A stretch of 64,000 nucleotides of DNA from Rhodoferax sp. TH121 (GTDB lineage: Bacteria > Pseudomonadota > Gammaproteobacteria > Burkholderiales > Burkholderiaceae_C), in the NCBI RefSeq assembly GCF_002251855.1, contig NZ_NOXW01000021.1:682001-746000 (forward strand). Reading direction: 5' to 3'. The notes beneath the pieces are model-generated. The model made no database searches and had not been told where the DNA came from. It saw only the letters and a list, made by a program, of their open reading frames with translations. Position numbers and translations under genes: made by a program. Below are positions 22,719-30,626 of this stretch, piece by piece; positions within the stretch are counted from its first letter, which is position 1, and every line of letters begins with the position of its first letter.

Positions 22719-25700
22719 ATGCATCTGCTCTCCACCCGCCCCGGAGGCCACGTCGAAGACGGTGGCCAGGGTGTGGTGCGCGTGGAGCAGACGCCTGGCG
22801 ACATCGTGGTGCTCAGCGCAGCGGACACGACGCTGGCGTTGCTGTCAGATGCTGCGCGTGCGCTGCCCGATGACTTCCCCTCCGTGCGCCTGGCCAACCT
22901 GATGTGGCTGCGCCAGCCCGCGTCAGCAGACATGTATGTGGACGAGGTGCTGCAGCATGCACGCGTGGTGGTCATCGACCACCTCGGCGCCGCCAGCGAC
23001 TGGGCTTATCTGGTGGAGCGTGCGCGCGAACTGGCGCAGCAACGCGGCCAGTGGCTGGCCCTGTTCTCGGGTGACGCCAGCGAAGACCTACAGCTACTGC
23101 TGCGTAGCACCGCCGCGCATGAGGATTGCCGCCACCTTTGGCGCTGTCTGCGGGAGGGCGGACCGGACAACGCGCGCAGCTTCTTCGACCTGATTGGCCA
23201 CGCCGCCCTTGGACGTGGTGCGCGGCCAAAGGCACCCGCCGTGCTGCCGCCCGCGCTGCTGGTGCCGCCCCACGGCGGCGTGGCGGCCTTGCCTTGGCAT
23301 GCCGGCGCGCCCGTGGCGCTGCTGGTTTACTACCGGGCGCACTGGCAGGCTGGCAACACCGCGGCGTTTGAGGCCATGCAGGTAGCGCTGTCGGTCCAGG
23401 GGCTCAACAGTCTGGCCGTGGCGGTGGACTCGCTCAAGAACCCCGCCAGCCTGGCGCTGCTGCAGTCGCTGGCCGCGGAGCACCGCGTGGGCGTGGTGCT
23501 CAACGCCACCAGCTTTGCGCTGAGCTCGCTGGATGCGGTTGACAGCGACCGCGTGCTGGGCGTGCCCGCGCAGGCGTTGGCGGGCGATGCACCGGTGCTG
23601 CAACTAATAACCGCTGGCTGTGCACAAGAACAATGGCAGGCTGACCCGCATGGCTTGGCCCCGCGCGATTTGGCCATGCAGGTGGTGCTGCCCGAGGTGG
23701 ATGGCCGCATCGGCACGCGCGCCATCAGCTTCAAGGGACTGGCCTGGCGCGACGAACGCACCGAGGTGGATGTGGTGCGCTACCAGGCCGAGCCCGAGCG
23801 CATAAGCTTTGTGGCCGAGCTGGCGCGCCGCTGGTGCGCGCTGCGCGATACGCCCAATGCGAACAAGCGTGTGGCGCTGATCCTGGCCAACTACCCCAAT
23901 GACGATGCGCGCCTGGCCAATGGCGTGGGCCTGGACACCCCTGCTTCTACCGTGGCGCTGCTGCGCGCAATGCAGAACGCGGGCTATGCCACGGGCGATT
24001 TGCCCGAGGGTGGCGACGCACTGATTGCCGCACTGGTGGCGGGCGTGACCAACAATCTTGATGCCAACGACCACCGCCCCGTGGCCCAAAGTTTTGCCAT
24101 GGCCGATTACCTGCAAGACTTCAACCGTCTGGAAGAGGCCAGCCGCGACGCGGTGAACGCCTTGTGGGGCGCGCCCGAGCAGGACCCCATGGTGCGCAGC
24201 GGCCGCTTTATGGTGTCGGGCCACCGTTATGGGAATGTGTTTGTCGGTATCCAGCCCGCACGTGGACGCGACCTGGACCTGGTGGCCAGCTACCACGATG
24301 CGGACTTGGTGCCCACACACAACTACCTGGCCTTCTACTTCTGGTTACGCCGCCAGTTTGCGGTGGACGCGGTGGTGCATGTAGGCAAGCACGGCAACCT
24401 GGAATGGCTGCCGGGCAAAAGCGTGGCATTGGGCGCCAATTGCTGGCCCGACGCCATCCTCGGCCCGCTGCCGCACCTGTACCCCTTTATCGTCAACGAC
24501 CCCGGCGAGGGCAGCCAGGCCAAGCGCCGCACCCAGGCCGTCATCATCGACCACCTGATGCCCGCGCTGACGCGCGCCGAGACCTACGGCCCGCTGCAAA
24601 AGCTGGAGCGGCAGATGGACGAGTACTATGAAGCCCTGTCTCTGGACCCGCGCCGTGCGCAGCGCCTGCGTGGCGACATTCTGGACCGCGTGTTGGGCGA
24701 GAACTTGCACACCGACCTGGGCTTTGCCAAGCCTGCTAATGACGCGGGCCGCGAGGCGCTGCTGCAGCGGCTGGACGCCTACCTCTGCGAAATCAAGGAA
24801 TCCCAAATCCGGGATGGCCTGCACATTTTGGGTAGCTCTCCACAGGGTCGACAGCAGATTGACACGCTGGTGGCGCTGGCGCGTTTCCCTGCCGGTACTG
24901 CAGCGGGGCAGCGCAGTTTGCTGGTGGCGCTGTCACAAGACCTGAAGCTGGAAGGCGTGGATGGTTTCAATGCCTTGAGCCCCGAATGGTCCACGCCGTG
25001 GAATGGCCCACGTCCCGCTGTGTTGCAGGCTCAAAGCGACGATGCCTGGCGTCACGCAGGCCATACGCGGGAGCGGCTGGAGCTGCTGGCGCGGCAACTG
25101 GTAATGGATGTTGTGGTGGCGGATACTGCGGTGAACGATGCGATCTGGCCAAATGCAGCGCCTGTATTGCAGCGCATGCGCACCGTGCTTCGTCCACGGC
25201 TGGATTCCTGTGGCCCGCAAGAAATCGCACAGTGCCTTCGCGGCCTGTCGGGCCGTCTGGTGCCGCCTGGTCCGAGCGGCGCGCCGTCGCGCGGCCGGCC
25301 CGATGTGCTGCCCACGGGGCGCAACTTCTATTCGGTGGACACGCGCGCCGTACCCACGCAAACCGCCTATGCTATGGGCGCCGCGGCGGCGGAGCGCGTG
25401 ATCGAGCGCCACTTGCAGGACTTTGGTGCCATGCCCGGCCAGGTAGGCTTGTCGGTCTGGGGCACCAGCACCATGCGCACGGGCGGCGAGGACATTGCCC
25501 AGGCTTTTGCGCTTTTGGGCGTGCGCCCCAAGTGGGCGGACGGCAGCAGCCGGGTGGCGGACATCGAGGTGCTACCCATGAGCCTGAAGGGCCGGCCCCG
25601 TGTGGACGTGACGCTGCGCGTATCTGGCTTCTTCCGCGATGCCTTCCCCAATGTGATTGACCTGTTTGACACCGCCGTGCGCGCCGTGGCCGCCATCCCC

Positions 25701-26546
25701 GAAGAGGACGAGCCCGATGAAGTCAACCCCATCCGCGCCCGCGTGCGCCGCGAGGCGGCCGAGGCACAAGCCAAGGGCTTGAGCGCCAATGCGGCCGAGC
25801 GGCAGGCGACGTGGCGCGTGTTTGGCCCGCGCCCCGGCGGTTATGGCGCTGGCCTGCAGGAGCTGATGGCCAGCGGCCGATGGAACGATGGCGCGGACCT
25901 GGCCCAGGCCTATTTGCGCGCCGGTGCCTTTGCCTACGGGCAGGGCGAGCACGGTGCGGCGGCACGCGGCAGTTTTGAGCAGCGCCTGGCCGGGCTGGAC
26001 GCGGTGCTGCACAACCAGGACAACCGCGAGCACGATGTGCTGGATTCGGACGACTACTACCAGTTCCAGGGTGGCATGGCGGTGGCCGTGGAGGCCCTGA
26101 CCGGTGAGGCCGCTGCGCTGTACCACGGCGACTTCAGCGTGCCTGGCGCTCCGCGTATCCGCACGCTGGGCGAAGAGGTGGCGCGCGTGGTGCGTTCGCG
26201 CGCCGTCAACCCGAAGTGGCTGGAGGGCGTGCGCCGCCACGGCTATAAGGGTGCGTTCGAGATGGCGGCCACAGTGGACTACCTGTTTGCATTTGACGCA
26301 ACCACCGGTGTGGTGGGCGACCACCAGTACGCACTGGTGGCCGATGCCTACCTGCACGACGACACCAACCGCGACTTTCTGGCGCAGCACAACCCCGGCG
26401 CGCTGCGCAGCATTGGCGAACGTCTGCTGGAGGCCATGCAGCGCGGCCTGTGGGCCGAGCCCGGCGACCAGCGCGAACGCATTGAAGACCATTTGCTGGC
26501 GCTGGAGCGCCGCGTTGAAGAATACGGAGAAGGACCTCTGGCATGA
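22719..26546 (+). CDS. cobN: cobaltochelatase large subunit CobN
   Basis: 1275 residues, the length of CobN and of the related magnesium chelatase H subunits. The family hallmark VVHVGKHGNLEWLPGKSVALG lies in the middle third, with YPFIVNDPGEGSQAKRR after it and a C-terminal block (VNPKWLEGVRRHGYKGAFEMA..VDYLFAFDATTGVV) also diagnostic. It inserts cobalt late into hydrogenobyrinate a,c-diamide with an AAA/VWA ATPase pair, so it marks the oxygen-dependent route. Its stop overlaps the chlI-like start (ATGA), which couples large and small subunit translation. Confidence 0.96.
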   Translation: MHLLSTRPGGHVEDGGQGVVRVEQTPGDIVVLSAADTTLALLSDAARALPDDFPSVRLANLMWLRQPASADMYVDEVLQHARVVVIDHLGAASDWAYLVERARELAQQRGQWLALFSGDASEDLQLLLRSTAAHEDCRHLWRCLREGGPDNARSFFDLIGHAALGRGARPKAPAVLPPALLVPPHGGVAALPWHAGAPVALLVYYRAHWQAGNTAAFEAMQVALSVQGLNSLAVAVDSLKNPASLALLQSLAAEHRVGVVLNATSFALSSLDAVDSDRVLGVPAQALAGDAPVLQLITAGCAQEQWQADPHGLAPRDLAMQVVLPEVDGRIGTRAISFKGLAWRDERTEVDVVRYQAEPERISFVAELARRWCALRDTPNANKRVALILANYPNDDARLANGVGLDTPASTVALLRAMQNAGYATGDLPEGGDALIAALVAGVTNNLDANDHRPVAQSFAMADYLQDFNRLEEASRDAVNALWGAPEQDPMVRSGRFMVSGHRYGNVFVGIQPARGRDLDLVASYHDADLVPTHNYLAFYFWLRRQFAVDAVVHVGKHGNLEWLPGKSVALGANCWPDAILGPLPHLYPFIVNDPGEGSQAKRRTQAVIIDHLMPALTRAETYGPLQKLERQMDEYYEALSLDPRRAQRLRGDILDRVLGENLHTDLGFAKPANDAGREALLQRLDAYLCEIKESQIRDGLHILGSSPQGRQQIDTLVALARFPAGTAAGQRSLLVALSQDLKLEGVDGFNALSPEWSTPWNGPRPAVLQAQSDDAWRHAGHTRERLELLARQLVMDVVVADTAVNDAIWPNAAPVLQRMRTVLRPRLDSCGPQEIAQCLRGLSGRLVPPGPSGAPSRGRPDVLPTGRNFYSVDTRAVPTQTAYAMGAAAAERVIERHLQDFGAMPGQVGLSVWGTSTMRTGGEDIAQAFALLGVRPKWADGSSRVADIEVLPMSLKGRPRVDVTLRVSGFFRDAFPNVIDLFDTAVRAVAAIPEEDEPDEVNPIRARVRREAAEAQAKGLSANAAERQATWRVFGPRPGGYGAGLQELMASGRWNDGADLAQAYLRAGAFAYGQGEHGAAARGSFEQRLAGLDAVLHNQDNREHDVLDSDDYYQFQGGMAVAVEALTGEAAALYHGDFSVPGAPRIRTLGEEVARVVRSRAVNPKWLEGVRRHGYKGAFEMAATVDYLFAFDATTGVVGDHQYALVADAYLHDDTNRDFLAQHNPGALRSIGERLLEAMQRGLWAEPGDQRERIEDHLLALERRVEEYGEGPLA

Positions 26547-27583
26547 GCACATCCACCAAGACCCCGACCTTTCCTTTCACCGCTTTGGTCGGCCAGCCGC
26601 AGCTACAACTGGCGCTGCAGCTCGCCGCCATCGACCCCGGCATTGGCGGTGTGCTCATCAGCGGCCCCCGTGGCACGGCCAAGTCCACCGCGGCGCGCGC
26701 GCTGGCGGCGCTTTTACCTCGCGCACCGTTTGTGACGCTGCCGCTGGCTGCCAGCCTGGAGCAGCTGGTGGGCACGTTGAATGTGGAAGACGTGCTGCGC
26801 GACGGCCAGGTGCGACTGGCGCCGGGTCTGGTGGCACGCGCGCATGAGGGCGTGCTCTATGTGGACGAGGTGAACCTGCTGCCCGATGCGCTAGTGGACG
26901 CGCTGCTGGACGTGGCAGCCAGTGGCGTCAATACGGTGGAGCGCGATGGCATTTCACAGCAGCACGCCGCGCGCTTTGTGCTGGTGGGCACCATGAACCC
27001 GGAGGAGGGCGAACTGCGCCCGCAGCTGTTGGACCGCTTTGGCCTGTCTGTCGCGCTGGCCAACCCCACGGATGCACAGCAGCGCACGGCCATCCTGCGC
27101 GCGCGCCTGGGCTTTGATGAGAACCCCGCTGCGCTGGCGGAGCAGCATGCGCAGGAGCAAGCGGCCTTGAGTGCTGCGCTGGTGGCCGCGCGCCAAACCT
27201 TGCTGCGTTTGACCTGGACGGACGCCGTGCTACACCACGCTGCCGCCTGCGCTATCAACGCTGGTGTTGATGGCATGCGGGCCGATCTGGTGATGCTGCG
27301 GGCCGCTCGTGCGCTGGCCGCGATGCAAGGGCGCAGCGAAGTGAGTACGGCAGATGTGGACGCCGTGGCCGAATTGGCACTGGCGCACCGCCGCGCCGAA
27401 GGCCATGTGGCACAGCCGCCAGCCAGTGGGGCGCAAACCCAAGCAGCCCTGGACGCACAGCGCCCGCAGGGCCTGCAGCCTGCATCGCCCACGCCCCAAG
27501 GCGATTGGGGCGCTTTGCCCGCCCAGCCCGAGGGCACGACCAAAGTACAACGCATTGCCGGTTGGCCGCCAAAAAAAGCCTAG
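26543..27583 (+). CDS. chlI: ChlI/BchI-like AAA ATPase, small subunit of cobaltochelatase (zero-frame product)
   Basis: 346 residues. AAA+ core with Walker A GPRGTAKST at 41-49, Walker B VLYVDEVNLL and GTMNPEEGELRPQLLDRF; residues beyond 290 form a Pro/Gln-rich linker (AQPPASGAQTQ, LQPASPTPQGDW). This linker is unlike stand-alone ChlI proteins and looks like the start of the linker found in ChlD. The frame ends CCA AAA AAA GCC TAG, a slippery site directly before the stop, and the VWA domain continues in the -1 frame. The zero-frame product is a ChlI-like subunit; the frameshift product would be ChlD-like (see next entries). Confidence 0.88.
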   Translation: MSTSTKTPTFPFTALVGQPQLQLALQLAAIDPGIGGVLISGPRGTAKSTAARALAALLPRAPFVTLPLAASLEQLVGTLNVEDVLRDGQVRLAPGLVARAHEGVLYVDEVNLLPDALVDALLDVAASGVNTVERDGISQQHAARFVLVGTMNPEEGELRPQLLDRFGLSVALANPTDAQQRTAILRARLGFDENPAALAEQHAQEQAALSAALVAARQTLLRLTWTDAVLHHAAACAINAGVDGMRADLVMLRAARALAAMQGRSEVSTADVDAVAELALAHRRAEGHVAQPPASGAQTQAALDAQRPQGLQPASPTPQGDWGALPAQPEGTTKVQRIAGWPPKKA

Positions 27584-28248
27584 GCCACCCCAGCCGCCGC
27601 CCACGCAACGGGCCTGGCAGCTGGCGGTGGCCTCCACCCCAGAATCTCTCTGCACCTGCGGCGCCCGGTGCACGCCATCACGGCACGGCCATTGCTTGGC
27701 TGCCCACGGTGGTGGCCAAGGGGCCCGCACCGCTGCAGCGTACACACCTGCGCTACCAGCCCATTGCCGTGCGCGCGGGCCGATTGCATTGCATCGTGTT
27801 GGACACCTCCGGCTCCATGCGCCAGCGCGGACGTCTGGCCCTGGCTAAGGGGCATGCGGCGTTCATGATCGAGCAGGCCGCGCGCCAAGGTGAGGATGTG
27901 GCACTGTTGCGCTTTGGCGGGCAGGGTGTGGAGCTGCTGCTGCCGCCGGGCCGTGCTCGCCTGTCGGGCAGCCAGCGTCTACGCCCACTCGGCGGGGGCG
28001 GCGGCACACCGCTGGCTGAAGCATTGGGGCAAGCGGACCGGCTGCTGCAGCGCACGCTGCGCATGAACGGCTCGGTTGAGAGCTGGCTCTGGCTGCTGAC
28101 CGATGGACGCTCGCTGGAGCGCCCCCGCAAGCCACAATTACCGCAGCACCTGGTCATCGTGGACTTTGACGACCGCACCAAGACTCTGGGCCGCTGCGCC
28201 GCCTGGGCCGCGCAATGGGGCGCTGACTACCAGCGGGCGTCTGCCTGA
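27505..28248 (+). CDS. chlD: VWA-domain part of ChlD/CobT-like cobaltochelatase subunit (-1 frame)
   Basis: The open frame overlaps chlI by 79 bases and has no good independent start (only TTG codons at 27505 and 27562, no ribosome site). From about 27802 it encodes a VWA domain with the metal-site motif DTSGSM, a conserved Thr in GGGGGTPLAEAL and LLTDGRS, as in the C-terminal half of magnesium chelatase D. It has no AAA domain of its own. If ribosomes slip -1 at 27571-27577, the AAA and VWA parts join into a 568-residue ChlD-like protein, close to the size of ChlD. I infer that this is how it is expressed; low-level independent initiation cannot be excluded. Confidence 0.82.
   Translation: MGRFARPARGHDQSTTHCRLAAKKSLGHPSRRPRNGPGSWRWPPPQNLSAPAAPGARHHGTAIAWLPTVVAKGPAPLQRTHLRYQPIAVRAGRLHCIVLDTSGSMRQRGRLALAKGHAAFMIEQAARQGEDVALLRFGGQGVELLLPPGRARLSGSQRLRPLGGGGGTPLAEALGQADRLLQRTLRMNGSVESWLWLLTDGRSLERPRKPQLPQHLVIVDFDDRTKTLGRCAAWAAQWGADYQRASA
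27571..27632 (+). promoter_or_regulatory. putative programmed -1 ribosomal frameshift signal (slippery A7 plus stem-loop)
   Basis: A AAA AAA in the zero frame at 27571-27577, a 5-base spacer, then a stem of 12 base pairs: GGCCACC+CCAGC (27583-27594) with GCTGG+GGTGGCC (27620-27624 and 27626-27632), one bulged C. The loop can form a further GCCC/GGGC pair (27599-27602 with 27610-27613). The zero-frame stop (27581-27583) lies one codon after the slippery site. No Shine-Dalgarno-like stimulator is seen upstream. Confidence 0.78.
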
Positions 28249-28270
28249 TCTATAGACGGAATACCAATCC

Positions 28271-28666
28271 ATGGCCTCTACCGAAATCATTGTCTGCACC
28301 ACCTGCCGCCCTCCCGGTGCCTCGCGCGAATTGCCGGCCGAAGGCCTGGCGCTGTTCGAGGCAGTCCAAGACGCATTGCTGCTATGTGGGCTGGACACCG
28401 GTGAGCACCAGGGACTACAACTGCGAGGTCTGGCTTGCATGAGTGGTTGTGGCCGAGCCTGCACGGTCACCCTGCAGGCGCAGGGTAAGTTCACTTACTA
28501 CTTTGGCGATCTGGCGGGGGATGCAGAGACAGCAGCCCAGGTCATTGCCTGTGCGCAACTCCACCACCAAAGCCCCGATGGCAACTTGGCCCGCAACGCA
28601 CGCCCTGAGCGGCTACGCAGTGGCATTCTTGCTCGGTTGCCCCCCGTGGGCCAGGAAGCGGCATGA
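28271..28666 (+). CDS. DUF1636 family small cysteine-rich protein
   Basis: 131 residues. Cysteines occur as CTTC near the N-terminus and CMSGCGRAC in the middle, a pattern resembling thioredoxin-like [2Fe-2S] ferredoxins, and the family (DUF1636) is commonly found in cobalamin loci. A redox or metal-related helper role is inferred only. It lies 22 bases after chlD and its stop overlaps the cbiB start (ATGA). Confidence 0.75.
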   Translation: MASTEIIVCTTCRPPGASRELPAEGLALFEAVQDALLLCGLDTGEHQGLQLRGLACMSGCGRACTVTLQAQGKFTYYFGDLAGDAETAAQVIACAQLHHQSPDGNLARNARPERLRSGILARLPPVGQEAA

Positions 28667-29643
28667 CATTGCTGCTGCCCGCGCTGACCATCGCAGTAGC
28701 TTTGCCAATGGCGCTGCTGGTCGATCGCTGGTGGGGCGAGCCGCGCCTGCGCCTGCATCCCGTGGTGTGGATGGGCAACTACCTGAGCGCTACGGGCACT
28801 TGGGTGCAGCGCCACACGCAGCAGCAGCCCGAGTTGCGGGACTTGAAGGCTTTTTGGCTTGCAGCCGTCGTCTGGTGTGCGGGAGCAGCTATGGTTTCAG
28901 GAGCGGCCTGGGCGCTGCAATCGGCCATGGATACACTGCCTTGGTGGGCTGAAGGGTTGGCGCTGGGCCTGCTGCTCAAGCCCATGTTGGCTTGGGCCAT
29001 GTTGAAGCGTGAAGTGCTGGCGGTGGAGGCGGCGCTTGGTGAATCGCTGGACGCTGGCCGCGAGCGCCTGCGATGGCTGGTGAGCCGCGATGTGGCCCAA
29101 CTGACTGACACGCAGGTGCGCGAAAGCGCGATTGAAACGCTGGCCGAGAACCTCAATGACTCGGTGGTCGCCCCCATTTTCTGGTTCGTGCTGCTGGGCC
29201 TGCCCGGCTCGGCGCTGTACCGCTTTGCCAATACGGCCGATGCCATGTGGGGCTACCCCGGCGTCTACAAGGGGCAGAACTGGGCCTGGGCCGGCAAGTG
29301 GGCGGCGCGGGTGGATGATGGGCTGAGCTGGGTGCCCGCACGCATCACGGCGGCGCTGCTGTTGCTGGCGGCTGGTGTGCGTGGCATGCGTCTGGCGCGG
29401 CAACTGCCTGGCCAGGCGCGCCAGACCCCGTCGCCCAACAGCGGCTGGCCCATGGCCGCCATGGCGCTGAACCTGGACGTGTCGCTGCGCAAACCGGGCG
29501 TCTATGTGCTCAACCCGCAGGGCCGTGCAGCCCTCGCTGTGGACACGGCGAGGGCGTTGGTTTATGCATCAAAATCACTGCTAGCCCTCGTGGTCATTGC
29601 GCAAGCAGCTATGCTTTTGATAGCGTTTGGGAGGCCGGCATGA
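28663..29643 (+). CDS. cbiB: adenosylcobinamide-phosphate synthase CbiB (CobD)
   Basis: 326 residues, integral membrane. It joins the aminopropanol arm to adenosylcobyric acid. Landmarks: LLVDRWWGEPRLRLHPVVWMG, ESAIETLAENLNDSVVAPIFW, ALYRFANTADAMWGYPG, and WPMAAMALNLDVSLRKPGVY. The C-terminal residues 302-320 (SLLALVVIAQAAMLLIAFG), a hydrophobic helix, are encoded by R1 copy 5. A second, degenerate R1-like stretch lies near residues 64-81. The start overlaps the DUF1636 stop and the stop overlaps the next start. Confidence 0.93.
   Translation: MTLLLPALTIAVALPMALLVDRWWGEPRLRLHPVVWMGNYLSATGTWVQRHTQQQPELRDLKAFWLAAVVWCAGAAMVSGAAWALQSAMDTLPWWAEGLALGLLLKPMLAWAMLKREVLAVEAALGESLDAGRERLRWLVSRDVAQLTDTQVRESAIETLAENLNDSVVAPIFWFVLLGLPGSALYRFANTADAMWGYPGVYKGQNWAWAGKWAARVDDGLSWVPARITAALLLLAAGVRGMRLARQLPGQARQTPSPNSGWPMAAMALNLDVSLRKPGVYVLNPQGRAALAVDTARALVYASKSLLALVVIAQAAMLLIAFGRPA
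28851..28905 (-). repeat. possible degenerate R1 copy (inside cbiB)
   Basis: It keeps AGCC-TCGT, TG-GC, GAGCAGCTATG and TTT-G at the same spacing as copy 5 and in the same reading phase (peptide VVWCAGAAMVSGA against VVIAQAAMLLIA). The match is too eroded to be certain. Confidence 0.4.
29568..29624 (-). repeat. dispersed repeat R1, copy 5 (3' end of cbiB)
   Basis: Minus-strand reading: GCTATCAAAAGCATAGC, TGCTTGCGCAATGACCACG, AGGGCTAGCAGTGATTTT. It encodes the last hydrophobic helix of CbiB. Confidence 0.8.
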
Positions 29644-30626
29644 GTGCTGCACCGCGCATCCACGGCGGGCCCGACGCGTTGGGCGCCCCGCAGTGGGACT
29701 TTTCTACTAACAGCAATGCCTGTGGCCCATGCCCGCAGGCCCTGGCCGCCGTGCAGGCCGCCGACGCCACGCGTTATCCCGACGCCAGCTACACCGCATT
29801 GCGCACAGCGCTCGCCGCTTTCCATAGTGTGGAGGTCTTGCGCATCGTGTTGGCCGGTAGTGCCAGCGAGTTCATCTTTCGCATCACCGCCTGGGCGCGG
29901 CAGCAAGGCGCCCGCACGGTGGGCCTGCCCACCCACGCCTATGGCGACTACGCCTACGCCGCGCAAGCCTGGGGACTCCACGCCGTGGAAGCGAGCGCGC
30001 AGGCCGATCTGGTCTGGGCCTGCGAGCCGTCCAGCCCGCTGGGCCAGGCGCATCGCCCAGCACTTGGCGCCACCCATGGCATGGTGGTGCTGGACTGCGC
30101 CTACGCACCGCTGCGCCTGTCGGGCCAGCCCACGTTGGACGCGGCGCAGCGCCAGCAACTTTGGCAGCTGTACTCGCCCAACAAGGCCATGGGACTGACC
30201 GGCGTGCGGGCCGCTTTTGCCATTGCGCCCTTGGGGGCCGAGGCAGCGGTGCAACAGCTCGAATCTTTGGCGTCCTCCTGGGTGCTGGGCGCGCATGGGG
30301 CTGCCTTGCTGATGGCGTGGACACAGCCAGACACCCAGGCTTGGCTGCAGGCCAGCCTGCACACCCTGGCCGACTGGAAGCAGCGCCAGATGGCCATGCT
30401 GCTAGCGGCTGGCTGGACCGTGCAGCCCAGCGACACCCCGTTTTTCTGCGCCTGCCCCCCAGCGGGTGCCGACGCCGTGGCGCTATGCACGACGCTGCGC
30501 GCGCAGGGCATCAAGCTGCGCGACGCCACCTCGTTTGGCCTGCCTGGCTGGGTGCGGCTGGGCGTGTTGCCGCCGCAGGCGCAAGACGCGCTAGCCGGCG
30601 CATTGACTGTGAAAGTTTCTACATGA
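29640..30626 (+). CDS. threonine-phosphate decarboxylase-like PLP enzyme (CobC/CobD type)
   Basis: 328 residues, fold type I aminotransferase. The PLP lysine is Lys182 in LYSPNKAMGLTG; DFSTNSNACGPCP near the N-terminus and VRLGVLPPQAQDAL at the end match the histidinol-phosphate-aminotransferase-like family that contains Salmonella CobD and Pseudomonas CobC. The usual NPNNPTG segment is altered to EPSSPLG. It should make (R)-1-amino-2-propanol phosphate for CbiB, its immediate neighbour. Overlaps cbiB and cobQ by ATGA. The cob naming conflicts between systems, so no symbol is given. Confidence 0.85.
   Translation: MSAAPRIHGGPDALGAPQWDFSTNSNACGPCPQALAAVQAADATRYPDASYTALRTALAAFHSVEVLRIVLAGSASEFIFRITAWARQQGARTVGLPTHAYGDYAYAAQAWGLHAVEASAQADLVWACEPSSPLGQAHRPALGATHGMVVLDCAYAPLRLSGQPTLDAAQRQQLWQLYSPNKAMGLTGVRAAFAIAPLGAEAAVQQLESLASSWVLGAHGAALLMAWTQPDTQAWLQASLHTLADWKQRQMAMLLAAGWTVQPSDTPFFCACPPAGADAVALCTTLRAQGIKLRDATSFGLPGWVRLGVLPPQAQDALAGALTVKVST

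Noticed and set aside
23604..23650. R1-like stretch inside cobN (CTAATAA..GGCTGTGCACA)
   Set aside because: Too few conserved positions and wrong spacing; not distinguishable from chance.
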